A stretch of 64,000 bases of DNA from Roseinatronobacter bogoriensis DSM 18756 (GCF_004366635.1 NZ_SORN01000002.1:186001-250000); one strand, 5' to 3'; shown: positions 25,309-34,497, numbered from the stretch's first letter. Notes: generated by a model from the letters alone, not told the origin. Numbers and translations are program-made.

Positions 25309-26574
25309 ATGCGCAGAGTCGTCGTCACTGGGCTTGGGATGGTCACCCCGCTGGCATGCGGCGTCGAGGAAACATGGGAACGTCTGCTGGCAGGGCAATC
25401 GGGGGCCGGTCCCATCACCCGCTTTGACGCCAGTCATCTTGCCACGACCTATGCCTGCGAAGTGCCGCGCGGTGACGGAACCGATGGCAGTTTCAACCCA
25501 GACAACTGGATGGAAGCGAAAGAGGCGCGCAAGGTTGACGAATTCATCCTCTATGGCATGGCCGCGGCCATTCAGGCGGTGCGCGATTCCGGCTGGATGC
25601 CTCAGGATGAGGAAAGCCGCAGCCGCACAGGGGTCATGATCGGTTCTGGCATTGGTGGTTTGTCGGCCATTGCTGATACGGCTGTGTTGCTGAAGGAGCG
25701 CGGCCCGCGCCGTGTGTCGCCTTTCTTCATTCCAAGCGCGCTGATCAATCTTGTGTCAGGTCAGGTCAGTATCCGTTACGGCTTCAAGGGGCCGAACCAT
25801 GCGGTTGTGACCGCCTGTTCGACCGGGGCGCATGCCATCGGAGATGCCGCCCGCCTGATCCAGTGGGGCGATGCGGATGTGATGGTTGCAGGCGGCGCTG
25901 AAAGCCCGATTTCCGAGATTGGCATAGCAGGTTTCAACGCTTGCAAGGCCTTGTCCACAAAACGGGCTGATGACCCAAAAGCGGCCTCTCGCCCCTATGA
26001 CGCGGACCGCGACGGCTTTGTTATGGGCGAGGGGGCAGGCGTTGTCGTGCTCGAAGAATATGAGCACGCGAAAGCGCGCGGTGCCAAGATTTATGCCGAG
26101 GTGCTGGGTTACGGCATGTCGGGCGATGCTTATCATATTACGGCACCATCAGAAGATGGTGACGGCGCATTGCGGTCCATGAAAGCGGCGGTGGCACGCG
26201 CGGGGCTGGATGCCGCGCAGATTGACTACATCAATGCGCATGGCACATCGACAATGGCTGATGTCATTGAACTTGCCGCAGTTGAACGTTTGCTGGGCGA
26301 GGGGGCATCCAAAGCGACAATGTCGTCCACGAAATCAGCCATCGGGCATTTGCTGGGGGCTGCTGGCGCGGTTGAGGCGATTTTTAGCATCCTTGCCATT
26401 CGCGACCAGATCGCCCCACCGACACTGAACCTCGATGATCCAGCGGTGCAGACCCCTATTGATCTTGCCCCCAACGCGGCCCGCAAGCGTGACATCAGGA
26501 TTGCGCTGTCCAACAGCTTTGGCTTTGGGGGCACAAATGCAAGTCTGATCCTTGGGGAAGTGGACGCCGGATGA
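25309..26574 (+). CDS. fabF: 3-oxoacyl-ACP synthase II
   Basis: 421 residues from MRRVVVTGLGMVTPLACG, which is the family's standard start; GGAGATCGGG precedes it. Thiolase fold with catalytic Cys in VTACSTGAHAIG, first His in NAHGTSTMAD, and second His in SSTKSAIGHLLGAAGA; GFGGTNASLI near the end. It condenses malonyl-ACP with acyl-ACP. The stop overlaps the mltG start by four bases, a link between lipid and wall synthesis that is common in proteobacteria. Confidence 0.96.
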   Translation: MRRVVVTGLGMVTPLACGVEETWERLLAGQSGAGPITRFDASHLATTYACEVPRGDGTDGSFNPDNWMEAKEARKVDEFILYGMAAAIQAVRDSGWMPQDEESRSRTGVMIGSGIGGLSAIADTAVLLKERGPRRVSPFFIPSALINLVSGQVSIRYGFKGPNHAVVTACSTGAHAIGDAARLIQWGDADVMVAGGAESPISEIGIAGFNACKALSTKRADDPKAASRPYDADRDGFVMGEGAGVVVLEEYEHAKARGAKIYAEVLGYGMSGDAYHITAPSEDGDGALRSMKAAVARAGLDAAQIDYINAHGTSTMADVIELAAVERLLGEGASKATMSSTKSAIGHLLGAAGAVEAIFSILAIRDQIAPPTLNLDDPAVQTPIDLAPNAARKRDIRIALSNSFGFGGTNASLILGEVDAG

Positions 26575-27737
26575 TTCGTCATTTAGTCGCCAATGTGTTC
26601 ACACTGATGATCGTAGGGCTTATTGGCGTTGCGATCATCATCTCTGCGGGAAAACGCAGTTACTTTGCTGACGGGCCGCTGGCGGAAGCAATCTGTTTCC
26701 GTGTGGCACCCGGGTCGTCCCTGCGCGCTGTCTCAACCGGCCTTGCGCAGGAAGGTGCGATTGTGTCCGAGCAGGTATTTCGCATTGGCGCGCAATATAC
26801 AGACCGGGCCGGCAATCTGCGGTTCGGCTCTTACCTGATCCCGGAAGGCGCTTCGATGGATCAGATCATGGATCTGCTGACGCGCGGGGGGGCATCGACC
26901 TGTGGTTCTGAAATCCAGTATCGGATTGGTGTGACACGTATCGAGACGCTTGTGCGCGAATTGGACCCGGCGACTCAGAGCTTTCAGACCGTTGTGCAAT
27001 TCGCCAGCGATGAAGAACCACCAGAGGACTATGCGCGCTTTGCCGAGGAATCCGACATTCAATACCGCATCACAGTCGCCGAAGGGGCAACCAGCTGGCA
27101 GATCTGGGAAGGGTTGCGCCTAGCCGAATTCCTGAGCGGAGAGCCGGGTGATGTGCCGCGTGAAGGCTGGCTTTCCCCTGACAGCTACTCGGTGCAGCGG
27201 GGTGCCGACCGTCAGGCGATCTTGGCCGAGATGGAAGCGCGTCAAACCCGCATCCTGACAGAGCTGTGGGAAGCACGCGCCGATGATCTGCCCTATGAAA
27301 GCCCGGAAGAGGCTTTGATCATGGCCTCTATCGTTGAGAAGGAAACCGGGCAGGCCGATGAGCGGCGCCAGGTTGCCAGCGTATTTGTCAATCGCTTGCG
27401 GATTCCGATGCGGTTGCAAACCGACCCCACGGTAATCTATGGCATAACGCAAGGGCAGGGCACGCTAGGGCGCGGCTTGCGCCGGTCTGAGTTGGACGCG
27501 ACAACCCCCTATAACACCTATCGCATTGATGGCCTGCCGCCCACGCCCATCGCCAACCCCGGCCGCGCCGCGATTGCAGCGGCCCTTGACCCGGATGACA
27601 CCCCCTATCTTTACTTCGTCGCCGATGGCACGGGGGGGCATACTTTCACGACCAACCTTCAGGACCATAATCGTGCAGTTGCGCGCTGGCGTGAGATCGA
27701 GGCGGAGATGCGCGCGCGGCAAGCGCAGGAAGATTAA
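26571..27737 (+). CDS. mltG: Endolytic transglycosylase MltG
   Basis: 388 residues. One N-terminal transmembrane segment (residues ~5-26, VFTLMIVGLIGVAIIIS), a LysM-like region, then the YceG domain with the catalytic Glu in MASIVEKETGQADERRQVASVF and NRLRIPMRLQTDPTVIYG, and NTYRIDGLPPTPIANPG. It cuts nascent glycan strands at the membrane and sets their length. Coupled to fabF; ends before a strong terminator. Confidence 0.94.
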   Translation: MIRHLVANVFTLMIVGLIGVAIIISAGKRSYFADGPLAEAICFRVAPGSSLRAVSTGLAQEGAIVSEQVFRIGAQYTDRAGNLRFGSYLIPEGASMDQIMDLLTRGGASTCGSEIQYRIGVTRIETLVRELDPATQSFQTVVQFASDEEPPEDYARFAEESDIQYRITVAEGATSWQIWEGLRLAEFLSGEPGDVPREGWLSPDSYSVQRGADRQAILAEMEARQTRILTELWEARADDLPYESPEEALIMASIVEKETGQADERRQVASVFVNRLRIPMRLQTDPTVIYGITQGQGTLGRGLRRSELDATTPYNTYRIDGLPPTPIANPGRAAIAAALDPDDTPYLYFVADGTGGHTFTTNLQDHNRAVARWREIEAEMRARQAQED

Positions 27738-27775
27738 TTTAGCCAATAGTATTGCGCCAGACTTGAAACGAATTT

Positions 27776-27801
27776 GACCGGCCATATGGCCGGTCTTTTT
27801 T
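27776..27801 (+). terminator. Rho-independent terminator after mltG
   Basis: Perfect 10-bp palindrome GACCGGCCAT/ATGGCCGGTC (27776-27795) followed by a T-run to 27801. Closes the fabF-mltG unit. The following ~220 bp to the next gene show no further clear element. Confidence 0.85.
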
Positions 27802-28023
27802 GCATATCCTCCGGGTGGCGTGTCGCACACAAGCGTCCATCGACAGAACACGAGTATGTGCTTTGGGGGGCGTTTTCTGCAGAATATACCTGATCTCAAC
27901 CACGTTTCCGGCAAATATTTGCCTACAATTTTGCGGCCTACGCGATCAATTCCCATCTAGATACGATGGTAGTTCGATAAGCGGACGCCAGCGTATAGAG
28001 AAGTGAATTGAAGGAGGCGACAC

Positions 28024-28467
28024 ATGCGACAGATGACAATCGCTACACTGGCGAGTTTCACATTTGCAGGCGCACTGGCGGCACAAGAAGCCGTTGTGAC
28101 GCAGCAAGGCCCGGATGAATTGCTTGGTGGCTGGGTTCTTGGGTCAGCGGTGCATTCGGTTGATGGAGAGCGGATCGGCTCAATTGACGATATCATCATC
28201 GTCGAAGGGGAAGGTCAGATCAGTGCAGCCGTCATTTCAGTGGGCGGCTTTCTGGGTTTTGGTTCCAAAAGCATCGCTGTTGAGTGGCCTGAACTGGAAA
28301 TAAACTGGGACGCGCGCGAAGTGGTTCTGGATATGTCGCGTGAGGAAATGGAGGAAGCTGAAGAGTATGCGTTTCGCGAACGCGAACTTATTCCTGTCCC
28401 CGATGACGATCTTGGCGGTGGTGGCGCAATGAACGGCGATGGTGCGGTTGGCGGCGCCTTGGATTAA
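28024..28467 (+). CDS. Secreted PRC-barrel domain protein
   Basis: 147 residues with a GGAGG site and a signal peptide (TIATLASFTFAGALAAQE). One PRC-barrel domain (LLGGWVLGSAVHSVDGERIGSIDDIIIVEGEG, then AAVISVGGFLGFGSKSIAVEW) followed by an acidic MSREEMEEAEEYAF helix and a Gly-rich tail. PRC-barrels bind partners in RNA processing and photosynthetic reaction centres. In this secreted form the role is unknown; it is a frequent stress-related periplasmic protein in this order. Confidence 0.8.
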   Translation: MRQMTIATLASFTFAGALAAQEAVVTQQGPDELLGGWVLGSAVHSVDGERIGSIDDIIIVEGEGQISAAVISVGGFLGFGSKSIAVEWPELEINWDAREVVLDMSREEMEEAEEYAFRERELIPVPDDDLGGGGAMNGDGAVGGALD

Positions 28468-28492
28468 AATAATGCGATGCGACGTGGTAGGC

Positions 28493-28511
28493 CCGGCCCG
28501 AAATGGGCCGG
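28493..28511. terminator. Weak hairpin between convergent genes
   Basis: CCGGCCC / GGGCCGG with a 5-base loop lies between the convergent PRC-barrel gene and pyrE. It has no T-run on the plus strand, so it is only a probable shared terminator. Confidence 0.35.
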
Positions 28512-28516
28512 TGCAA

Positions 28517-29188
28517 CTATTGCGTTGCGCCCCAATCCCTTGGTGCGCGCAAGAAGGCTTCGACAGCGTCTAGCGTGGCGGTGTCAAAATCTTCGCCGCG
28601 GCGCGCTTCGGCCAGCACATCCCACCATGTGCACAGATAGTGCAGTGTAACCCCATGTTCTGTAAGGCGGGGTTCTGTTTCAGGGAAGATCCCGTAATAG
28701 AAAATCACGGCCGTATGTGCGCAATCTGCGCCTGTGTCTCGGATTGCATCAACAAAACTCAGCTTTGAGCCGCCATCCGTGGTCAGATCCTCAACCAGCA
28801 AGACGCGCTGGCCCTCGGACATTGCCCCTTCAATCCGCGCATTGCGACCGTAACCTTTGGGCTTTTTGCGCACATAGGTCATGGGCAGGGCCATGCGCTC
28901 TGCGACAAGCGCGGCGAAAGGGATGCCCGCTGTCTCGCCACCCGCGATATTGTCAAAGGCTTCGAACCCGGCATCTTCCATCACGCGGCAAGTCAGGAAG
29001 TCCATGAGGGCCGATCGAATTCGTGGAAAGCTGATCAGCTTGCGGCAGTCGATATAGGTCGGTGCTTTCAGGCCAGAGGCAAAGGTAAAAGGCTCGGCCG
29101 CGTTGAAATGCACGGCTTTGATGTCAAGCAGCATCCGCGCAGTCAGGCGGGCAACAGTGGCGCGGTCGGGATAGGTTGACGGGATCAT
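28517..29188 (-). CDS. pyrE: Orotate phosphoribosyltransferase
   Basis: 223 residues. FTFASGLKAPTYIDCRK N-terminal motif; PRPP-binding loop in RVLLVEDLTTDGGSKLSFVDAIRDTG; the mobile loop is YVRKKPKGYGRNARIEG. Makes OMP from orotate. Twelve bases after pyrC, thus one operon for steps three and five of pyrimidine synthesis. Confidence 0.95.
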   Translation of the reverse strand: MIPSTYPDRATVARLTARMLLDIKAVHFNAAEPFTFASGLKAPTYIDCRKLISFPRIRSALMDFLTCRVMEDAGFEAFDNIAGGETAGIPFAALVAERMALPMTYVRKKPKGYGRNARIEGAMSEGQRVLLVEDLTTDGGSKLSFVDAIRDTGADCAHTAVIFYYGIFPETEPRLTEHGVTLHYLCTWWDVLAEARRGEDFDTATLDAVEAFLRAPRDWGATQ

Positions 29189-29200
29189 CTTTTGCCTTTC

Positions 29201-30235
29201 TCAGAGTACACGCCAGTAAAGCGGGAAGCCGGGGTCAAATACGGTCACTGGCCCAGCGCCAGTGTCTATTTTGCTTGGATAGCTGACTGGGGTGTCGCTC
29301 TTTTCCAGCGTGAGCGTGGCGTCATTCACTGGCAGTCGGTAAAAGGCCGGACCATTGCGCGAGGAGAATCCTTCGAGCTTGTCCAGCGCGCCCGCAGCCT
29401 CAAAGACCTGTGCGAGGATCGACATTGTATTTGTCGCAGTAAAGCAGCCCGCACAGCCACAGGCGGATTCCTTTGCATCATCCGCATGCGGCGCGCTGTC
29501 TGTGCCCAGGAAAAACCGCGCGTCACCTGATGTGGCCGCCGCGAGCAGGGCCTGCCGATGCGTTTCGCGCTTGGCGACAGGCAGGCAGTAGTAATGCGGC
29601 TTGATGCCCCCAACGAGGATATGATTGCGGTTTATCACCAGATGATGGGTCGTGATGGTCGCGCCCAGGTCGTCAGGCTGGCTTTGGACATAGGCCACTG
29701 CGTCTGACGTGGTGATATGTTCCATCACCACACGCAAACCGGGGGTCGTTCTGCGAATTGGATCAAGAACGCGGTCGATGAACACCGCCTCCCGGTCAAA
29801 AATGTCGATCTCGGGGTCAGTCACCTCGCCATGTGTCAGAAGCGGGATTCCGGCTTGCGCCATCGCTTCCAGCACGCCGCGCACGCGGTCGAAATCGCGC
29901 ACGCCCGAAGCAGAATTCGTTGTCGCCCCTGCGGGATACAGTTTCACAGCGGTGATAATGCCAGCGCGATGGGCTGCAACGACATCTGCGGGGTCGGTCG
30001 CTTCGGTCAGGTAAAGCGTCATAAGGGGCGTAAAACCGCTGCCGGTGACCGCAAGAATGCGGTCGCGATACGCCTGCGCCTCAGCTCCGGTAACCACAGG
30101 GGGTACAAGGTTAGGCATGATGATCGCCCGCGCAAAATGGCGTGCAGTTTCTGCTGCTATTCCAGTCAGCATGGCACCATCGCGCAAATGCAGGTGCCAA
30201 TCGTCGGGGCGGGGAAGTGTCAAGGTCTGGATCAT
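29201..30235 (-). CDS. pyrC: Dihydroorotase
   Basis: 344 residues, the short type I (E. coli-like) form. Metal-binding His pair in RPDDWHLHLRDG, carboxylated-Lys region with ITAVKLYPAGATTNS, then LLTHGEV, VVMEHITTSDA, and the final Asp in LGTDSAPHADDAKES. It forms dihydroorotate from carbamoyl-aspartate. Operon partner of pyrE. Confidence 0.95.
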   Translation of the reverse strand: MIQTLTLPRPDDWHLHLRDGAMLTGIAAETARHFARAIIMPNLVPPVVTGAEAQAYRDRILAVTGSGFTPLMTLYLTEATDPADVVAAHRAGIITAVKLYPAGATTNSASGVRDFDRVRGVLEAMAQAGIPLLTHGEVTDPEIDIFDREAVFIDRVLDPIRRTTPGLRVVMEHITTSDAVAYVQSQPDDLGATITTHHLVINRNHILVGGIKPHYYCLPVAKRETHRQALLAAATSGDARFFLGTDSAPHADDAKESACGCAGCFTATNTMSILAQVFEAAGALDKLEGFSSRNGPAFYRLPVNDATLTLEKSDTPVSYPSKIDTGAGPVTVFDPGFPLYWRVL

Positions 30236-30284
30236 GAAAGCTGCCTACAAGAGAATCACGACCCAGTTCCAGATCTAATCCGCG

Positions 30285-31220
30285 TCAGGATGGCTCTTCC
30301 AGCAATTCTTCATCGACAATTTCAACCGGATCAGTCCCTGTATTGCGGGCAATAAGTGCCAGTGCATGTTGCGCGGCTATTCGTGTCAGCAATGGGTGGT
30401 TTCCGCGCGCAGCCCGTCTGACAAGGCCCATCAGATAAACTTCATCGTCTCTGCGACTGCGCATCAGGTCGGCAAAGCGCTGGGACGATAAACGCCCGCG
30501 GATCGCGGCTTCAATCAGAGTGTTGACAAGGCCCATACGGTCAAGGGCTGCTGCCGTCTCGTCGCCAAGCGCGGGTGTCTTGAGCATATTGACAGAAGGG
30601 CGGCGGAACAGCGTCGCATGCATCGCATCGAGGGCCTCTGCGGGATCATAAACAATAAAGGCATTGCGCGCGCCATCCAGCATTGCTGGCGCAAACCCGA
30701 AGCGACTGCGAAAATCGAGCAGTCGCTGTCTGCGAAACCGGGTCTCCCAAGGGGCGATTTCCGGATCAAGCGTCGCAAGCGGACTGATTGCCAAAACTGT
30801 CGCACCGGGGGCCGCCAGGCTGAAGGTGCATGCGGCATAACCATGCGCCCCGGCACCAAAGAAAAGTACCCTTCGAAAGCTGTCGAAGAAACTTGCATCT
30901 ATCTGAGCATCGAAGAAATCCAGCACGTCGCAATCACGATAGAAATGATCTACGCGCGCAAGGATAACAAGACAGGACCACCCATGTTGCAACGCGATCT
31001 CCACAGCGCGAGGGCGTTGTGAGGTAGAGTTTCGCCTTATGGTGTCGACGCTCTCGAAGCTCACGATCAGCGTGTCGTTTCCGTCCAGAAAGAACGCTGC
31101 GTGATTGCTGCCCAGCGGCGTGAACGCACCGACTTCATCGCCAATTTCGTCCAGACGGGCCAGCCATTCAGCTTGAGTGCGCGCGGTTGTCAGGTCAATT
31201 TCTTCGAAAAACTCTTTCAT
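30285..31220 (-). CDS. Uncharacterised alpha/beta-hydrolase-like protein
   Basis: 311 residues, soluble, no signal peptide. The central region RRVLFFGAGAHGYAACTFSLAAPGATVLAISP, with strand-turn-helix pattern, looks like an alpha/beta-hydrolase nucleophile region in which the usual Ser is replaced by His. I recall relatives in Rhodobacterales misannotated as phosphoadenosine phosphosulfate reductase, without the reductase motifs. It ends 49 bp upstream of pyrC on the same strand, so cotranscription is possible. No function can be given. Confidence 0.65.
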   Translation of the reverse strand: MKEFFEEIDLTTARTQAEWLARLDEIGDEVGAFTPLGSNHAAFFLDGNDTLIVSFESVDTIRRNSTSQRPRAVEIALQHGWSCLVILARVDHFYRDCDVLDFFDAQIDASFFDSFRRVLFFGAGAHGYAACTFSLAAPGATVLAISPLATLDPEIAPWETRFRRQRLLDFRSRFGFAPAMLDGARNAFIVYDPAEALDAMHATLFRRPSVNMLKTPALGDETAAALDRMGLVNTLIEAAIRGRLSSQRFADLMRSRRDDEVYLMGLVRRAARGNHPLLTRIAAQHALALIARNTGTDPVEIVDEELLEEPS

Positions 31221-31384
31221 GACCCGCCATCTGCCTCATCGTCAGAATTACATTCTTTCTTCATCTGCATCCTATCCAAGCGACAGAGCATGACAAGAAT
31301 TCTCTGAAATCAAACCGCATCGGACCTAGGTGAACGCATTTTTTACAATTTGCTTGTTTCCAGATGTAAATTAATCGTGCAGTT

Positions 31385-31561
31385 TTGTGTAGATTATGCG
31401 AGAATTAACGCCAGCTGTAGATTCAGAATATCTCCAGATGCAATGCTTGGGCCGGGCTTGCAGTGATTTTTGTCACGCGGCCATGAACAGTCTTTCCTCC
31501 CTGTACCGCCGATGCGTGTACCGACTTTACCACCTCGGGTTTTCAGCCGAGGTGGTTTTTT
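31385..31561 (+). ncRNA. Candidate small RNA
   Basis: A plus-strand terminator sits here without an upstream coding gene. Upstream of it are a small hairpin (GTGATTTTTGTCAC, 31473-31486) and a single-stranded-looking CTTTCCTCCCTG segment (31492-31503) that is complementary to Shine-Dalgarno sequences, a common feature of trans-acting small RNAs in this order. The 5' end is a guess; no promoter is certain. Confidence 0.3.
31530..31561 (+). terminator. Orphan Rho-independent terminator
   Basis: Perfect 9-bp stem CCACCTCGG (31530-31538) / CCGAGGTGG (31547-31555) with an 8-base loop and T6. No plus-strand gene ends upstream, hence the small RNA candidate. Confidence 0.85.
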
Positions 31562-31603
31562 GTTGGCGGGTCTGTGCGCTGCGCATCCAGTGATAAGTAT
31601 TTC

Positions 31604-31654
31604 TGCAATCACCTGTTGTAGTTATGCCCTGATTGCATAAAATCTGTGCAATCA
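31604..31654. promoter_or_regulatory. Triple TGCAATCA motif
   Basis: Two direct and one inverted copy of TGCAATCA (31604-31611, 31630-31637, 31647-31654) in 51 bp immediately before the start at 31666. Possibly an operator; the last copy lies in the ribosome-binding region, so it might also pair within the leader RNA. Confidence 0.3.
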
Positions 31655-31665
31655 CAGGAGGGAAC

Positions 31666-32688
31666 ATGTCGAATATGACACCAAACTGGGCAAAGCTGCG
31701 CGAATTCTCCTTTTTGTTGATACTCGCGGCTACTGTATGTCTTACCTGTGTCGGCCTTGCCCCGGCTTATTCCCACCATCTGGAAGGTATGGACGATCCG
31801 GACTTTCAAGCGGCCTTGACCCTTTGGTTGAGTGGCGATGAAGAACGCGCGATTCCTGCATTTGCAGCGCTCTCACATAACGACAATGCAGCCAGCCAAT
31901 TGCTTTTGGGCCTGATCGACAAGACAGCGGCAATTCAGGGGCCCCTGATCGCATCGCTCTCTCGCGAGGAAAGAGTGACCTTGCTGCGTTCCAAAGGTGG
32001 GATGTCAGGACAGAACTGGGTTCATGCCGCTGCCAAAACGGCCGTTATCGCGCGAAACTGGGTGTCCTTGTGGCAAATGCGCGGAGGGGTTGAGATCGCG
32101 CGCAGCTTTGCACAGAATGAAGAACCCCGTGCAGCGCGCGTCGCCTTGATGGCAGAAATGAACCGCCGTGGAACAGGATTTGCACCTTCCCTGATGTCCG
32201 AAGCCTGGTATCCCGACTCGATGCGGCATCTGACCCGATCGCGGACCCTTTCGCCAGATGAGGTCGCTGACCTTCATCCGGGCAACCCGACCCGAAAACT
32301 GGCGGGCCTGCCACTTCACGATGCCGATTTGCGTAACTGGTTACAGGAAACGCCCTTGGCGATGCATCTGCGGGCCGCCTGCGACAGACATTGTCCGGAA
32401 ACGACGGCAGATTGTGTGCTCGCCCTCTACAAAGGCTTCAATAGCTATGACGCGCTGCTTGTAATCGGCAGCCCCAGCGCCCGCCTTGTCCCAGAGTTGA
32501 ATTTTGCACAAAGCACACGTGGAATCCAGTCGGTGGCACGCCATATCATGGTCAGGCATACAGCCCGGACACGTGATGTCATGCTGCGGCAACTCAGCGA
32601 GGTAGATGAATGTACTGTCAGTTGGTTAGAGGACGAGTTTCGCCGCTACGCGCCATCGGCGCGCAACGGTTATATCGCGGGTGAGTAA
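31666..32688 (+). CDS. Unknown secreted repeat-like protein
   Basis: 340 residues from MSNMTPNWAK with a CAGGAGG site; an upstream ATG at 31633 lacks one. An N-terminal signal or anchor (FLLILAATVCLTCVGLAPAYS) leads to a helical protein; residues ~45-110 (FQAALTLWLSGDEERAIPAFAALSHNDNAAS...LLGLI) resemble a Sel1/TPR-like helix pair. Five Cys in the C-terminal third (CDRHCPETTADC, CTVSW) may form disulfides. Periplasmic location likely, function unknown. Its stop is five bases from the convergent rsmA end. Confidence 0.7.
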   Translation: MSNMTPNWAKLREFSFLLILAATVCLTCVGLAPAYSHHLEGMDDPDFQAALTLWLSGDEERAIPAFAALSHNDNAASQLLLGLIDKTAAIQGPLIASLSREERVTLLRSKGGMSGQNWVHAAAKTAVIARNWVSLWQMRGGVEIARSFAQNEEPRAARVALMAEMNRRGTGFAPSLMSEAWYPDSMRHLTRSRTLSPDEVADLHPGNPTRKLAGLPLHDADLRNWLQETPLAMHLRAACDRHCPETTADCVLALYKGFNSYDALLVIGSPSARLVPELNFAQSTRGIQSVARHIMVRHTARTRDVMLRQLSEVDECTVSWLEDEFRRYAPSARNGYIAGE

Positions 32689-32692
32689 GCCG

Positions 32693-33535
32693 TCATTTCA
32701 CCTCGCCATCAAGGTGACGCGCAAGGCAACACCACGCCTCAAGACCAATTTCCTCGGCCCGTGCCGTTGGCGCGATACCTGATGCGTGCAACAGGTCTTC
32801 GATCTGCGGATGCACGCTCTTCAGCGCGGCACGAAGCATCTTGCGGCGCTGATTGAACCCGGCGGCAATTACACGTTCCAATGTCTTCGCATTCGCAGGA
32901 AAGCGCGGAGCGTCCAGGCGGGTAATGTGGACAACCGCCGAAGCAACCTTTGGCGCGGGCGTGAAGGCTTCGGGGGGCAGGCTCAGGACAATCCGGGCAT
33001 TGGCGCGCCATTGAACCATCAGCGATAGGCGGCCATAGGCCTTGCTGCCGGGGCGTGCCACAATCCGTTCAGCCACTTCACGCTGGAACATCAGCGTCAG
33101 ACTGTCCCAGAATGGCGGCCAAACCTCCGGTGTCATCCAGCGGATCAACAGCTCTGTACCAACATTATAAGGCAGGTTGGATACGATCTTGACCGGCGGG
33201 GTCAGATGCTCCAGCACATCAACCGCCAGCGCATCCCCCTCGATCACGGCAAGGCGAGCAGGATAGGCGGCTGCAATTTCGGCAAGGGCTGGCAGACAGC
33301 GCGCATCCTTCTCGATCGCAAGAACTTTTCGCGCCCCTTCGGCCAGAAGGCCCCGGGTCAATCCGCCAGGGCCGGGCCCCACTTCCAACACATCGGCACC
33401 CGACAGGTCGCCTGCCGCGCGCGCAATGCGGGCCGTCAGATTCAGGTCCAGCAGAAAATTCTGCCCAAAACTTTTCTTGGCACGCAGATCATGGGTACGG
33501 ATCACGTCGCGCAAGGGGGGCAGATTGTCGATCAT
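32693..33535 (-). CDS. rsmA: 16S rRNA dimethyladenosine transferase
   Basis: 280 residues. KKSFGQNFLLD start motif, SAM-binding VLEVGPGPGGLTRGLL, acidic loop AIEKDARC, IEGDAL and catalytic NLPYNVGTELLIRW. It dimethylates two adenosines in helix 45 of 16S rRNA. The start overlaps the pdxA stop by four bases, the classic pdxA-rsmA arrangement; surA and lptD, usually upstream, are not here. Confidence 0.96.
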   Translation of the reverse strand: MIDNLPPLRDVIRTHDLRAKKSFGQNFLLDLNLTARIARAAGDLSGADVLEVGPGPGGLTRGLLAEGARKVLAIEKDARCLPALAEIAAAYPARLAVIEGDALAVDVLEHLTPPVKIVSNLPYNVGTELLIRWMTPEVWPPFWDSLTLMFQREVAERIVARPGSKAYGRLSLMVQWRANARIVLSLPPEAFTPAPKVASAVVHITRLDAPRFPANAKTLERVIAAGFNQRRKMLRAALKSVHPQIEDLLHASGIAPTARAEEIGLEAWCCLARHLDGEVK

Positions 33536-34497
33536 CGCCGCCGCTCCGCCATATCCTGCGCCAACCTGATGGCCGCAATCAAAGAGGATGCATCCGCCTT
33601 GTTCTGTCCCGCAATATCATATGCTGTGCCGTGATCCGGCGAGGTGCGGATGAAAGGCAGCCCAAGGGTCACATTCACGCCATTCGCAAAATCAATGGTC
33701 TTGATCGGGATCAGCGCCTGATCATGATACATGCATATGGCTGCGTCATACTTGGCGCGTGCAGCAGAATGAAACATCGTGTCTGCTGGCAAAGGCCCCG
33801 AAAGCTTCATGCCCTGTTGTCGCAACCGCTCCACCACAGGGGTGATCACCTCGGCGTCTTCTTGCCCCATAAGCCCGCTTTCGCCCGCATGCGGGTTCAG
33901 CCCCGCCACAGCAAGCTTGGGTTCGGCAATCCCGAAGTCACGGATCAGGCTTGCACGCGTGATGCACAAGGTTTCTTTCAGAAGCGCGGCCGTCAGGCGA
34001 CCGGGGACATCTTTCAAAGCAATATGGATCGTGACGGGAACGACGCGCAGCTCTCTGCAGACCAGCATCATCACCACCCTGTCAACGCCGGCCAGATCCG
34101 CCAGATATTCTGTATGGCCGGGAAATCCGAAACCAGCGCCGGTTTGCAAGGCGGCCTTGTTGATCGGGCAGGTTACAATTCCACTCGCCGCCCCCGCTTG
34201 CACCAGTTTGACCGCCCGCGCGATCACCTCAACCACTGCACCCGCATTCGAGGGATCGGGCTTGCCGGGACGGGCAAGTGCAGGAAACTTATGATACAGC
34301 ACCGGCATGACACCCGGGCGCACATGCTGTGCCTCCAGCGGCGCATCCACAAATTCCCATTGGGCCGCGTCCGGCAGATGCGCCGGATCACCCAACCAGA
34401 CAAAGCCCGCTTTCGCCCCCAGCGCCTGCGAAGCTTTTACAGCGATTTCGGGCCCGATCCCGGCGGGGTCGCCACATGTCATGATCAACGGGGTCAT
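33532..34497 (-). CDS. pdxA: 4-hydroxythreonine-4-phosphate dehydrogenase
   Basis: 321 residues. TCGDPAGIGPEIAVKA start, metal-binding His residues in FPGHTEYLADL, VAGLNPHAGESGLMG and CMYHDQALIPIKTIDF, and a closing SPDHGTAYDIAG. Oxidises 4-phosphohydroxy-threonine in vitamin B6 synthesis. First gene of the pdxA-rsmA operon. Confidence 0.96.
   Translation of the reverse strand: MTPLIMTCGDPAGIGPEIAVKASQALGAKAGFVWLGDPAHLPDAAQWEFVDAPLEAQHVRPGVMPVLYHKFPALARPGKPDPSNAGAVVEVIARAVKLVQAGAASGIVTCPINKAALQTGAGFGFPGHTEYLADLAGVDRVVMMLVCRELRVVPVTIHIALKDVPGRLTAALLKETLCITRASLIRDFGIAEPKLAVAGLNPHAGESGLMGQEDAEVITPVVERLRQQGMKLSGPLPADTMFHSAARAKYDAAICMYHDQALIPIKTIDFANGVNVTLGLPFIRTSPDHGTAYDIAGQNKADASSLIAAIRLAQDMAERRR

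Larger units (their letters stand above)
31221..31665. other. Non-coding stretch with terminator and repeats
   Basis: This 445-bp gap separates two divergent genes. It contains an A/T-rich part near 31320-31400 suited to promoters, a strong plus-strand terminator at 31530-31561 not preceded by any gene, and three copies of TGCAATCA (31604-31611, 31630-31637 inverted, 31647-31654) just before the next gene. Confidence 0.6.

Noticed and set aside
31396..31593. 65-codon frame in the 31.2-31.7 kb gap
   Set aside because: Crosses the terminator at 31530-31561 and has no ribosome-binding site; the stretch fits a non-coding RNA better.
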